Part shown: positions 1 to 6,212 of the stretch, piece by piece
Numbering within the stretch: position 1 is the stretch's first letter
Layout: each line of letters begins with the position of its first letter
Assembly (NCBI GenBank): GCA_030674155.1
Contig: CM060342.1
Span: forward strand, 2,552,749-2,567,748
Direction of reading: 5' to 3'
Origin: Stramonita haemastoma
Lineage: Eukaryota > Mollusca > Gastropoda > Neogastropoda > Muricidae
Length of the DNA: 15,000 bases
The notes under the pieces: generated by a model
Databases searched by the model: none
The model's input: only the letters and a program-made list of their open reading frames with translations
What the model was told of the DNA's origin: nothing
Position numbers and translations under genes: made by a program

Positions 1-330
1 AGACAGTAACTGTTGTTGTCTGTCATATGAGTGAAAATGTGTTGTGCTGCTTTTATACCCAGTCAGACCCAGTGCATCTGATTTGGGTGTGGGAGAGAAT
101 TGTTATCTTTTATCATTTTTTTTTTCTTCTGGAAAAGCGGTCAAGAGAATGGACAAGGAGATGACAGGAAGAAAAGGAACAAGGCAAAAGCAAAGAGAGG
201 ATAGAAAAGAGGGAATTCCTAGCACAGAATTTGTAACTGGGGAGGCTATTTATACTGACAGGCCCTGGTGCATGGGGGAAATATGCGCATGCATGCGTGT
301 GTGTTTGTGTGTGTGTTAGTGTGTGTGTGT
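1..330. other. Intronic DNA, no recognised element
   Basis: This stretch belongs to an intron upstream of the first visible exon. I see no splice-bounded coding segment and no recognisable ABC transporter Walker A sequence in it. It ends in a short GT-rich tract at about 297-333. The open frame over part of it has no family resemblance and low-complexity ends, so I do not call a gene. Confidence 0.6.
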
Positions 331-565
331 TATTTTTATTTTATTTTATTTATTCTTTTATATCGAGGATAACAGAATAAGCAATAATGTGCTTTTTTTC
401 ATCCTGTCCCCGTGTGTATGCAGTTTTGTAAATATTGTCATCTGTTCCCACCAGCACACGATGGCCTACTCTTACGAAAAGCGGAACAGGATTTAACGTG
501 TGCGCAAGATGTTCTGCGTGCGTTCGCACACGGGGCCTCGGTTTAAAGTCTCATCTGAAGGACGT
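331..565 (-). mobile_element. tRNA-type SINE, family 1, head-truncated
   Basis: Read on the minus strand this is the body and A-rich 3' tail of a SINE family found repeatedly in the window. Shared landmarks are the tail motif TATAAAAGAATAAA, the segment around CACAATGGCC / GGGAACAGATGAC, and the block GGCCTCGGTTTATAGTCTC (here with small changes). It stops at about 565, before the central GTTAACTCC block and the tRNA-like head, so it is a truncated copy. A GT microsatellite follows directly. The family is defined only by comparing copies within this window; its published name is not known to me. Confidence 0.8.
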
Positions 566-707
566 TAGTGTGTGTGTGTGTTTGTAGGCATGCTAGTACA
601 TCTGCCAAATATGTGCCTATTAGTGGAAAGAATTGTTCCAGTTTGAATCCATCTTTGCTGTGTGTGTATGAATATATTTTTTTTTATTACATCTCTGCAT
701 ATGCACG

Positions 708-945
708 AAGGGGATGGGATAGCTCAGTGGTCAGAGCACTAACTTTTCCCAAGCCAAGGTTAAGCAGCATCGAGCGTGGTTACCAAGTGAATGGGTGACT
801 GTTTGCACGCCTTGGCTACAGTACAGTCCCCCAGTTCACCCAGCTGTCAATGGGTACCTGCCCTCTTTAGGGTCAGGGAAGGTAAAGCAGCGAGGGAGAG
901 GAGATGGGCGCCGCCCTCAACATGGTGGCCCCTCAGAGGGAGTTT
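708..945 (+). mobile_element. tRNA/5S-like chimeric SINE, copy A
   Basis: The element opens with a perfect pol III A-box-like string TAGCTCAGTGG at 720-730. From about 757 comes a stretch resembling the internal control region of metazoan 5S rRNA: GGTTAAGCAGCATCGAGC, then GTGGTTA, then AATGGGTGAC. After this lies a core with CACCCAGCTGTCAATGGG and TAGGGTCAGGGAAGGTAAAG, shared with the copies near 7.6, 12.0 and 12.6 kb. The 3' part (AGAAGCTGAGGTCTCTGA and beyond) is missing, so the copy is truncated at about 945. The 5S resemblance is judged from memory of the conserved 5S promoter, not from an alignment. Confidence 0.75.
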
Positions 946-1340
946 GTACCTGAGCTGTGGATAAAGATTGAAAGTTTTTTTTATTTTTTAAAAACACCAA
1001 TAAAAGAGACTGTAAAAGATTGTCTACATTTTCTGAAAAAGTGAATTTCACATACCTAGACAACTGACTGTATACATCATAATGTTGGACTCTTGTTTTT
1101 GTTGTCATTTTTGTTGTTATCTCTCAATATTTTTTCCATTTTTATTCAGTATCACTGTTTGAAGTTTTATGCAATCTATAAATTATGCATTGTTTTTTTG
1201 TGTGTGAGTGGGTTTCTTTATGTAGACAAGAATGAACTGGAAATAAATCTTTAAAAAAAAATTTAAAACCCCAAAATGACAGGACATTAAAAAAAAAAAA
1301 AAAAAACACAGATTTTGCAGGCCTATGTAGGTCAACTTTT
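946..1340. other. AT-rich intron, no recognised element
   Basis: Mostly unique AT-rich sequence with short A and T runs, including an 18-A run at about 1289-1306. The AATAAA-type strings near 1240 are followed by A runs and could be the tail of an old retrocopy, but no source is recognisable. I see nothing coding here. Confidence 0.5.
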
Positions 1341-1735
1341 GTGATGTACTGTGCTGTGCTGTGCTGTACTGTACTGTATTGTATTGTGCTGTGTTGTACT
1401 GTACTGTTATGCTGTACTGTACAGTGCTGTGATTTGCAGTGCTGTACTGTACTGTGCTATACTATACTGTACTGCACTGCACTGCATTGCACTGCACTGC
1501 ACTGCACTGCACTGCACTGCACTGCACTGCACTGTACTGTACCATACCGTACCGTACCATACCATACCATACCATACCATACCATACCATACCATACCAT
1601 ACCATACCATACCATACCATACCATACCAGTACTATACTATACTATACTATACTATACTATACTATACTATACTATACTATACTATACTATACTATACTA
1701 TACTATATTATACTATACTAATACTATACTAACAC
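1341..1735. repeat. Pentanucleotide array in blocks (TGCTG/TACTG, CACTG, TACCA, TACTA)
   Basis: Nearly 400 bp of strict 5-bp periodicity whose unit changes in blocks: mixed TGCTG/TACTG/TATTG to about 1478, then CACTG to about 1531, a short TACTG/TACCG transition, TACCA to about 1628, and TACTA to about 1730. Neighbouring blocks differ by one or two substitutions of the same pentamer. The array ends only about 20 bp before the acceptor of the first exon and supplies that exon's likely branchpoint. Long cysteine/tyrosine-rich open frames here are artefacts of the period. Confidence 0.95.
1727..1733 (+). promoter_or_regulatory. Likely splice branchpoint TACTAAC
   Basis: TACTAAC matches the strongest known branchpoint consensus, with the candidate branch adenine at 1732, 21 nt before the last intron base (AG at 1752-1753). 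The first five bases are one unit of the TACTA array, so the site arises at the array edge. A short pyrimidine tract, ATCTTTCC, lies between it and the AG. Confidence 0.6.
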
Positions 1736-1753
1736 TGTGCTGTATCTTTCCAG

Positions 1754-1834
1754 GGCATTAACCTGAGTGGAGGACAGAAGCAGAGAGTGGCCATTGCCAG
1801 GGCCCTGTACTCCGGGGCAGACACTGTAATCATG
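1754..1834 (+). CDS. ABCC (SUR-like) transporter exon: NBD1 signature motif
   Basis: Internal coding exon of 81 nt, 27 codons, phase 0 at both ends. It is bounded by CCAG at the acceptor and ATG|GTGAGT at the donor. It encodes GINLSGGQKQR followed by VAIARALYSGADTVIM. LSGGQKQR is the ABC signature (C-loop) that contacts ATP bound to the partner domain. The run TVIM is the hydrophobic part of Walker B, whose acidic residues start the next exon. In subfamily C this places the exon in the second half of NBD1. The Walker A exon must lie upstream of the window. The exon sits between two pentanucleotide arrays, one ending about 20 nt before it and one starting about 7 nt after it. The conserved motifs make coding status near certain; assignment to the SUR branch rests on the joined sequence of all exons. 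Confidence 0.95.
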
Positions 1835-1840
1835 GTGAGT

Positions 1841-2058
1841 TGTGCTGTACTGTACTGTGCTGTGCTGTGCTGTGCTGTGCTGTGCTGTGCTGTGCTGTAG
1901 TGTTCTGTGCTGTGCTGTGCTGTGCTGTACTGTACTGTACTGTACTGTGCTGTACTGTATTGTACTGTACTGTACTGTACTGTACTGTATTGTACTGTGC
2001 TGTACTGTACTGTGCTGTGCTGTACTGTACTGTGCTGTAGTGTACTGTGCTGTACTGT
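1841..2058. repeat. Pentanucleotide array (TGCTG/TACTG)
   Basis: About 218 bp of TGCTG and TACTG/TATTG units starting seven bases after the donor GT of the preceding exon. The unit type matches the first block of the array upstream of the exon, so the exon is effectively an island in one pentamer tract. It runs into a duplicated exon-end segment at about 2051. Confidence 0.95.
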
Positions 2059-2155
2059 GATAATGGTAAGTTGAGCTGGGGTGTCAGAACTTGTGCTAGC
2101 TGGGGTTTAAAAGGAAGGACAAGGTTCATCGCAGTGCAGGAACTGTTCATTTCAG
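2051..2155 (+). repeat. Segmental duplication containing a donor-like site, copy 1
   Basis: This segment and 2611-2715 are close copies, offset 560 bp: each has CTGTGAT(A/T)ATGGTAAG, then GAGCTGGGGTGTC and AAAAGGAAGG-type sequence. The start also resembles the true exon end and donor at 1821-1841 (CTGTAATCATGGTGAGTTG). A donor-like ATG|GTAAGT lies at 2063-2071. Confidence 0.8.
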
Positions 2156-2176
2156 TCACAGCTAGGTGGCTCATAT

Positions 2177-2191
2177 AGGGAGGGAGGGAGG

Positions 2192-2234
<43 letters not shown>
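2177..2234. repeat. GGGA then GA microsatellite
   Basis: A few GGGA units followed by about 19 GA dinucleotides, lying against the tail end of the minus-strand SINE that follows. Confidence 0.95.
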
Positions 2235-2239
<5 letters not shown>

Positions 2240-2598
2240 ATTTGATTTGATTTATTGATTTATTCTTTTATATCGAGGATAATGGCATAAGTTCTCGTGT
2301 GCTGTTTTTCATCCTGTCCCCGTGTGTATGCAGTTGTGTAAATATTGTCATCTGTTCCCACCGGCACACAATGGCCTACTCTTACGAAAAGCAGAACAGG
2401 ATTTAACATGTGCGCAAGATGTTCCGCGACCGTTCGCACACAAGGCCTCGGTTTATAGTCTCATCCAAAGGACTTTTGGGGAGAGTGGAGTCAGCACTGA
2501 TGTTAACTCCAGGGGAAAATCCCCACGAACGGGAATTGAACTGGGGTCATCAAATTGCCAGCGCAGTGTTCTGACCACTAGGCTATCCCATTCTCCCA
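2235..2598 (-). mobile_element. tRNA-type SINE, family 1, near full length
   Basis: Near full-length minus-strand copy. At its right end, read on the minus strand, is the tRNA-like head: GATAGCCTAGTGGTCAGAAC (A-box-like TAGCCTAGTGG) followed by a B-box-like stretch around CAGTTCAATTCCCG. Then come the GTTAACATCAGTGCTGACTC block, GGCCT...CGGTTTATAGTC in the complementary sense, and a tail of TCAAA units at 2235-2254. The open frame across it encodes a peptide that recurs wherever the SINE recurs, which is a repeat artefact and not a gene. It separates the two copies of the duplication at 2051 and 2611. Confidence 0.85.
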
Positions 2599-2610
2599 GC
2601 TGATCTGTAC

Positions 2611-2715
2611 TGTGCTGTGATTATGGTAAGCTGAGCTGGGGTGTCTGAACTCGTACAAGCTGGGGTTTGAAAGGAAGGAAAGGGTTCATTGCAGTGTAGA
2701 AACTGCCTGATGTTC
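2611..2715 (+). repeat. Segmental duplication containing a donor-like site, copy 2
   Basis: Second copy of the segment at 2051-2155, preceded by TACTGTGCTGTGA, the edge of a pentamer tract. It carries the donor-like ATG|GTAAGC at 2623-2631. The copies diverge at scattered single positions. Confidence 0.8.
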
Positions 2716-2744
2716 ATAGCCAGGTAGGAGCTTGTTTGTTGTTC

Positions 2745-2957
2745 AAAGCGGAACAGGTTTTAACATGTTTGCAAGATGTTCTGTGTGCATTCACACACTG
2801 GACATCGATTTTTAGTCTCATCCGAAGGACATTTTGATGGGGACTGGAGTCGGCACTGATGTTAACTCCAGAGGGAAAAATCCTCTGGAATGAGATTCGA
2901 ATCCGAGTCAGCAGATCTTGAGCGCATCACTCTGACCACCAGGCTATCCAGTCTGTA
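2745..2957 (-). mobile_element. tRNA-type SINE, diverged, tail-truncated
   Basis: Minus-strand SINE fragment carrying the AGCGGAACAGG block, a diverged form of the CGGTTTATAGTCTCATC block, the GATGTTAACTCC block and a tRNA-like head at the right end (complement of CACCAGGCTATCC, with GATTCGAATCC as a good B-box match). It lacks the A-rich tail and differs from the other copies at many positions, so it is older or belongs to a sister subfamily. Confidence 0.7.
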
Positions 2958-3016
2958 ATGTACATGTATGTAATTATGTCTACATTGTGTGATACGTGTG
3001 TTATGTATGTGAACTT

Positions 3017-3244
3017 AAATGGTATGGGCATGTCACAAGATTGAAAAGACTTGCAAAAACACTACTGCAAGGCACTGTCCAAGGAGGAAGAAAAAGAGGC
3101 AGACCAAGGAAGAGATGGGAGGACAACATCAGCGAATGGACAGGCCTAGAACTCAACTAAACCCTGAGAAAGGCAGAACGGAGAGAGGAATGGAGGGAAC
3201 TGGTTGTCAAGTCTTCAGGGGTGCCCCCACGGTCACCAGACTAA
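3017..3244 (+). pseudogene. Non-LTR retrotransposon ORF2, decayed C-terminal end
   Basis: Frame +2 starting at 3017 reads KWYGHVTRLKRLAKTLLQG, then GGRKRGRPRKRWEDNISEW, an in-frame stop TAA at 3158-3160, then further similar sequence (EEWRELVVKSSGVPPRSPD) to a stop at 3242-3244. The WxGHV...GRKRGRPRKRW...W pattern is the usual extreme C-terminus of reverse transcriptases of animal non-LTR elements of the CR1/L2/Jockey-like kind. The reverse transcriptase core is absent, as expected for a 5'-truncated insertion. The internal stop shows it is not functional. A tetranucleotide tract follows the stop at once, which fits the microsatellite-like 3' ends of several such families. The exact clade cannot be told from 76 codons. 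Confidence 0.8.
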
Positions 3245-3257
3245 GGGATAGATAGTT

Positions 3258-3290
<33 letters not shown>

Positions 3291-3389
3291 GGTATAGATA
3301 GAGATAGGTAGGTAGGTAGGTAGGTAGGTAGGTAGGTAGGTAGGTAGGTAGGTAAGTAGATAAACAGACTAAGGGATAGATAGATAGGT

Positions 3390-3423
<34 letters not shown>

Positions 3424-3500
3424 TTAGTTAGCTAGTTAGTTAGTTATCAATGCATGTATGTATGTATGTATGTATGTATGTATGTATGTATGTATGTACG
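3245..3500. repeat. Compound tetranucleotide tract (GATA, GACA, TAGG, GCAG, TTAG, TGTA)
   Basis: Successive tetranucleotide blocks: GATA and GACA to about 3294, TAGG at about 3307-3352, GCAG at about 3387-3422, TTAG-type at about 3423-3447 and TATG at about 3453-3498. The string ACTAAGGGATAGATAG occurs both at about 3240 and 3368, so the tail of the retrotransposon seems to have been tandemly duplicated. Confidence 0.9.
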
Positions 3501-3589
3501 TAATGATGCCTACATCATGTGTGTGACGTGTGTGTAATGCATGTCTACGTAACGTTGTGTCTACACTGTGACCCTGTGGTGTGTGACAG

Positions 3590-3727
3590 GACGACCCCCT
3601 GTCAGCGCTGGATGCTCACACCGGGCGTCACGTGGTGGAGGAGGCCATTTTGAAACGCCTGATCAAGCGGAAGAGGACGGTGATTCTGGTGACTCACCAC
3701 GTGCAGTACCTGCCTCACGCCAGCCAG
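3590..3727 (+). CDS. ABCC (SUR-like) transporter exon: Walker B, D-loop, H-loop
   Basis: Internal exon of 138 nt, 46 codons, phase 0 at both ends, between GTGTGACAG and CAG|GTGAGC. It opens with [18 protein letters not shown] and ends with [19 protein letters not shown]. The two aspartates complete Walker B. An Asp in the place of the catalytic Glu is usual in NBD1 of subfamily C, where the first ATP site is weakly hydrolytic. SALD is the D-loop, and the first His of VTHH is the switch histidine. SALD together with RTV(I/V)LVTH and QYLPHA is what I associate with sulfonylurea receptors, whereas MRP-type members usually have SAVD. The upstream acceptor has little pyrimidine and is GT-rich. No frameshift or stop is present. 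Confidence 0.95.
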
Positions 3728-3768
3728 GTGAGCAGGCTGACTCACCATGCTGCTCTGGTGATGATACA

Positions 3769-3793
3769 GGGGGGGGGGGGGGGGGGGGGGGGG
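3769..3793. repeat. Poly-G run of 25
   Basis: An uninterrupted run of 25 G on the + (sense) strand, about 40 bp after the exon donor. In the transcript it could fold into a G-quadruplex. Its length is prone to sequencing error. Confidence 0.9.
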
Positions 3794-3797
3794 ATGG

Positions 3798-3990
3798 GAT
3801 AGCCTGGTGGATGTTAACTCCAAGGGAAAAAAAATCATCTTGAGTAGGGATTAGTTTTTTCTTTCTGTGCAGTGTGTGTGTGTGCATGTGTGTCTGCGTT
3901 GTGTCAGGTGTATGTATGTGTGTGATGTTAACTCCAAGGTAAAAAAATCATCTAGAATGGGGCTCAGTATCTCTCTGCACGGTGTGTGTG
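3798..3990. repeat. SINE-derived fragments in tandem duplication
   Basis: GGATAGCCTGGTGGATGTTA at about 3798 joins the tRNA-like head of the family 1 SINE directly to its GTTAACTCC block, so the piece is an internally deleted SINE. A diverged second copy of the segment beginning GATGTTAACTCCAAGG (first copy at 3810) starts at 3924, offset 114 bp. Each copy then runs into a GT microsatellite. Confidence 0.6.
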
Positions 3991-4146
3991 TATGTTTGTG
4001 TGTGTCTGTGTCTGTGTGTATACATGTGTGTGTGTATATGTGTGTATGTCAGTGTCTTTGTGTGCATACATGTATTCTTCTTTTTCATGACACACTCAAG
4101 ACAGAGCAAGTGGGGCGGGTGGCTGTGTGTGTGTGTGTGCGTGCGT

Positions 4147-4192
<46 letters not shown>

Positions 4193-4250
4193 GTGTGCTT
4201 GCGTGCGTGCGTGCTTGCGTGCATGTGTGTGCGCGTGTGTGTGTGTGTGC
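3982..4250. repeat. GT-rich microsatellite region up to the exon acceptor
   Basis: GT-rich sequence from about 3982, broken near 4075-4120 by a TTCTTCTTTTTCATGAC segment, then almost pure GT/GC dinucleotides from 4124 to 4250. It ends in TGTGTGTGTGC and the AG at 4251-4252. Several long cysteine/valine-rich or histidine/threonine-rich open frames over it are artefacts. Confidence 0.95.
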
Positions 4251-4252
4251 AG

Positions 4253-4377
4253 GTGATTGTGATGATGGATGGGGCAGTGTACTTCCAAGGCAAGGTGGGG
4301 GATGTGAAGAAGTTTGATGCCGACCTGTACGAGTCCTGGAGGAAAGCCATCAGGGACGCTCGGGCCTCCGAACACAA
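4253..4377 (+). CDS. ABCC (SUR-like) transporter exon: end of NBD1
   Basis: Internal exon of 125 nt: 41 codons plus two bases (phase 2 at the donor), bounded by TGCAG and CACAA|GTAAGA. It encodes [20 protein letters not shown], then [20 protein letters not shown] and H. The strand VIVM.DG and a helix ending in LY(E)SW(R) match the last beta strand and C-terminal helix of an ABC subfamily C NBD1; the aromatic-Trp pattern recalls the SUR sequence LFEHWK. The acceptor lacks a normal pyrimidine tract: UG repeats fill the whole region before it. The donor is followed after about ten bases by a 50-bp minisatellite whose unit is related to this exon's own end. Confidence 0.93.
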
Positions 4378-4387
4378 GTAAGACACC

Positions 4388-5090
4388 AGAGGTTTTCTGT
4401 CTGTCTCCTCTACAGGCCTTTGAATACGTTGGACACTGTGGGTTTTCTGTCTGTCTCCTCTACAGGCCTTTGAATACGTTGGACACTGTGGGTTTTCTGT
4501 CTGTCTCCTCTACAGGCCTTTGAATACGTTGGACACTGTGGGTTTTCTGTCTGTCTCCTCTACAGGCCTTTGAATACGTTGGACACTGTGGGTTTTCTGT
4601 CTGTCTCCTCTACAGGCCTTTGAATACGTTGGACACTGTGGGTTTTCTGTCTGTCTCCTCTACAGGCCTTTGAATACGTTGGACACTGTGGGTTTTCTGT
4701 CCGTCTCCTCTACAGGCCTTTGAATACGTTGGACACTGTGGGTTTTCTGTCTCTCTCCTCTACAGGCCTTTGAATACGTTGGACACTGTGGGTTTTCTGT
4801 CCGTCTCCTCTACAGGCCTTTGAATACGTTGGACACTGTGGGTTTTCTGTCTGTCTCCTCTACAGGCCTTTGAATACGTTGGACACTGTGGGTTTTCTGT
4901 CTGTCTCCTCTACAGGCCTTTGAATACGTTGGACACTGTGGGTTTTCTGTCTGTCTCCTCTACAGGCCTTTGAATACGTTGGACACTGTGGGTTTTCTGT
5001 CTGTCTCCTCTACAGGCCTTTGAATACGTTGGACACTGTGGGTTTTCTGTCTGTCTCCTCTACAGGCCTCTGAACACTAGTAAGACACTA
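4388..5090 (+). repeat. 50-bp minisatellite, 14 units, acceptor-like and exon-end-derived
   Basis: GGTTTTCTGT recurs at 4391, 4441 and every 50 bp to 5041, giving 14 nearly identical units with only rare substitutions (for example at 4702, 4753 and 4802). Each unit carries a strong acceptor-like string, TTTTCTGTCTGTCTCCTC then TACAG, followed by GCCTTTGAATACGTTGG. That segment aligns with the true exon end GCCTCCGAACACAA|GTAAG at 4364-4382. The last unit keeps a closer match, GCCTCTGAACACTA|GTAAGA, at 5066-5085. The array thus seems to have grown by amplifying the exon-donor boundary. Confidence 0.97.
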
Positions 5091-5265
5091 GACACAGTGC
5101 ACAAATCCAGCATAACTCGGTCAAGGGTCCAGGGCCCAGTGCTAAGTTTAGTCTCTTCCTTTTACAAGTCCAAGTGTGGTCAGTTTCTGCTGTAATCAGC
5201 ACCAGCTGGGAAGGGATGGATAGCAGCTGAAAAGAGCTGAAAGTGGGGGAAACTGACTGCTGTAT

Positions 5266-5345
5266 AGAGGGTTTCTCACTCTGTCCTCCACAGGCCTCTG
5301 AACACAAGTAAAACCCTAGAGGTTTTCTCGCTATCTCCTCCACAC
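5266..5345 (+). repeat. Detached copy of exon 3 end with both splice-site-like edges
   Basis: About 180 bp beyond the array lies another copy: CTGTCCTCCACAG, then GCCTCTGAACACAA at 5294-5307, then GTAAAACCCTAGAGGTTTTC. The 14-nt exon-like piece differs from the true exon end by one base. As a spliced microexon it would shift the frame because 14 is not a multiple of three. Confidence 0.75.
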
Positions 5346-5413
5346 ACAGTCTGGGGATTTGGAAAAACAAATGTGACGCATTACCACAAAAGGTACATTA
5401 AGTGGCAGGGAGA

Positions 5414-5742
5414 GCAACTGGAATCTGAAGGTGGGAACAGTCTATGAGAATAAAGCAACTGGAATATTAAGGTTGGAACAGTCTTATGAGAATAAAGCAA
5501 CTGGAATATTAAGGTTGGAACAGTCTATGAGAATAAAGCAACTGGAATATTAAGTTTGGAACAGTCTATGAGAATAAAGCAACTGGAATATTAAGTTTGG
5601 AACAGTCTATGAGAATAAAGCAACTGGAATATTAAGTTTGGAACAGTCTATGAGAATAAAGCAACTGGAATATTAAGGTTGGAACAGTCTAGGATTATAA
5701 AGCAACTGGAATATTAAGGTGGGAACAGACTGTGGTAACGCT
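5414..5742 (+). repeat. 41-bp minisatellite, about 8 units, carrying AATAAA
   Basis: Units begin with GCAACTGGAATATTAAG at 5414, 5455, 5497, 5538, 5579, 5620, 5661 and 5702; one unit is 42 bp. Six unit junctions carry the polyadenylation hexamer AATAAA (5449 to 5660). The first and last units are the most diverged. Confidence 0.95.
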
Positions 5743-5784
5743 GGGATGATCTATGATGATAAAGCAGACTGTTGATGTAGAGAG

Positions 5785-6154
5785 GACGGGATAGCCTAGT
5801 GGTCAGAACATTGCGGTCGCAATTTTAACGACCCGGGTTCAGTTCCCGTTCAAGGGGATTTTTCCCCTGGAGTTAACATCAGTGCTGACTCCACTCTCCC
5901 CAAAAGTCCTTTGGATGAGACTATAAACCGAGGCCCCATGTGCGAACGCACGCAAAACATCTTCTGCACACGTTAAATTTTGTTCCGCTTTTGGTAAGAG
6001 TAGGCCATTGTGTGCCAGTGGGAACAGATGACAAGATTTACAAAACTGCATACATAGGGGGACTGGATGTAAAAAAAAAAGCATGTGAGTGCTTATCCCA
6101 TTATCCTCGATATAAAAGAATAAATAAAATACAAATAAATAAATGAATAGATAA
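5785..6154 (+). mobile_element. tRNA-type SINE, family 1, full-length plus-strand copy
   Basis: Plus-strand copy with the A-box-like TAGCCTAGTGG at 5792-5802 and the B-box-like CGGGTTCAGTTCCCG at 5834-5848. Then come TTTTTCCCCTGGAGTTAACA, the ACTATAAACCGAGGCCCC block, the GGGAACAGATGACAAG block, and the tail ATATAAAAGAATAAATAAAA with further A-rich units to about 6154. It is the best copy for defining the family. It lies just upstream of the 30-nt exon. I could not find a convincing target-site duplication. Confidence 0.88.
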
Positions 6155-6212
6155 AGAGGTGGTGGATCTGAGAGTGAATCCTTTTTGTGCATCAACACTG
6201 TTTTGTTTCCAG

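Noticed and set aside
1341..2174. Several overlapping open frames rich in Cys, Tyr, Leu and His on both strands
   Set aside because: They are produced by the 5-bp repeat, which is stop-free in several frames. No domain, start context or splice evidence supports a protein.
2322..2603. Open frame whose peptide (with CHLFPPAHNGLLL) also appears near 5839-6234 and 8120-8326
   Set aside because: The recurrence follows the family 1 SINE copies and their orientation. It is antisense SINE translation, not a gene family.
3867..4386. Open frames with long Cys-Val or His-Thr repeats
   Set aside because: They are translations of the GT/CA microsatellite. Only the real exon at 4253-4377 is coding, in one of these frames.
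4388..5090. CRISPR-like regular array
   Set aside because: Units are identical throughout with no unique spacers, and the setting is a eukaryotic intron. It is a minisatellite.
5077..5370. Minus-strand open frame of 97 residues
   Set aside because: It overlaps the decayed end of the 50-bp array, shows no recognisable domain and has no supporting signals.
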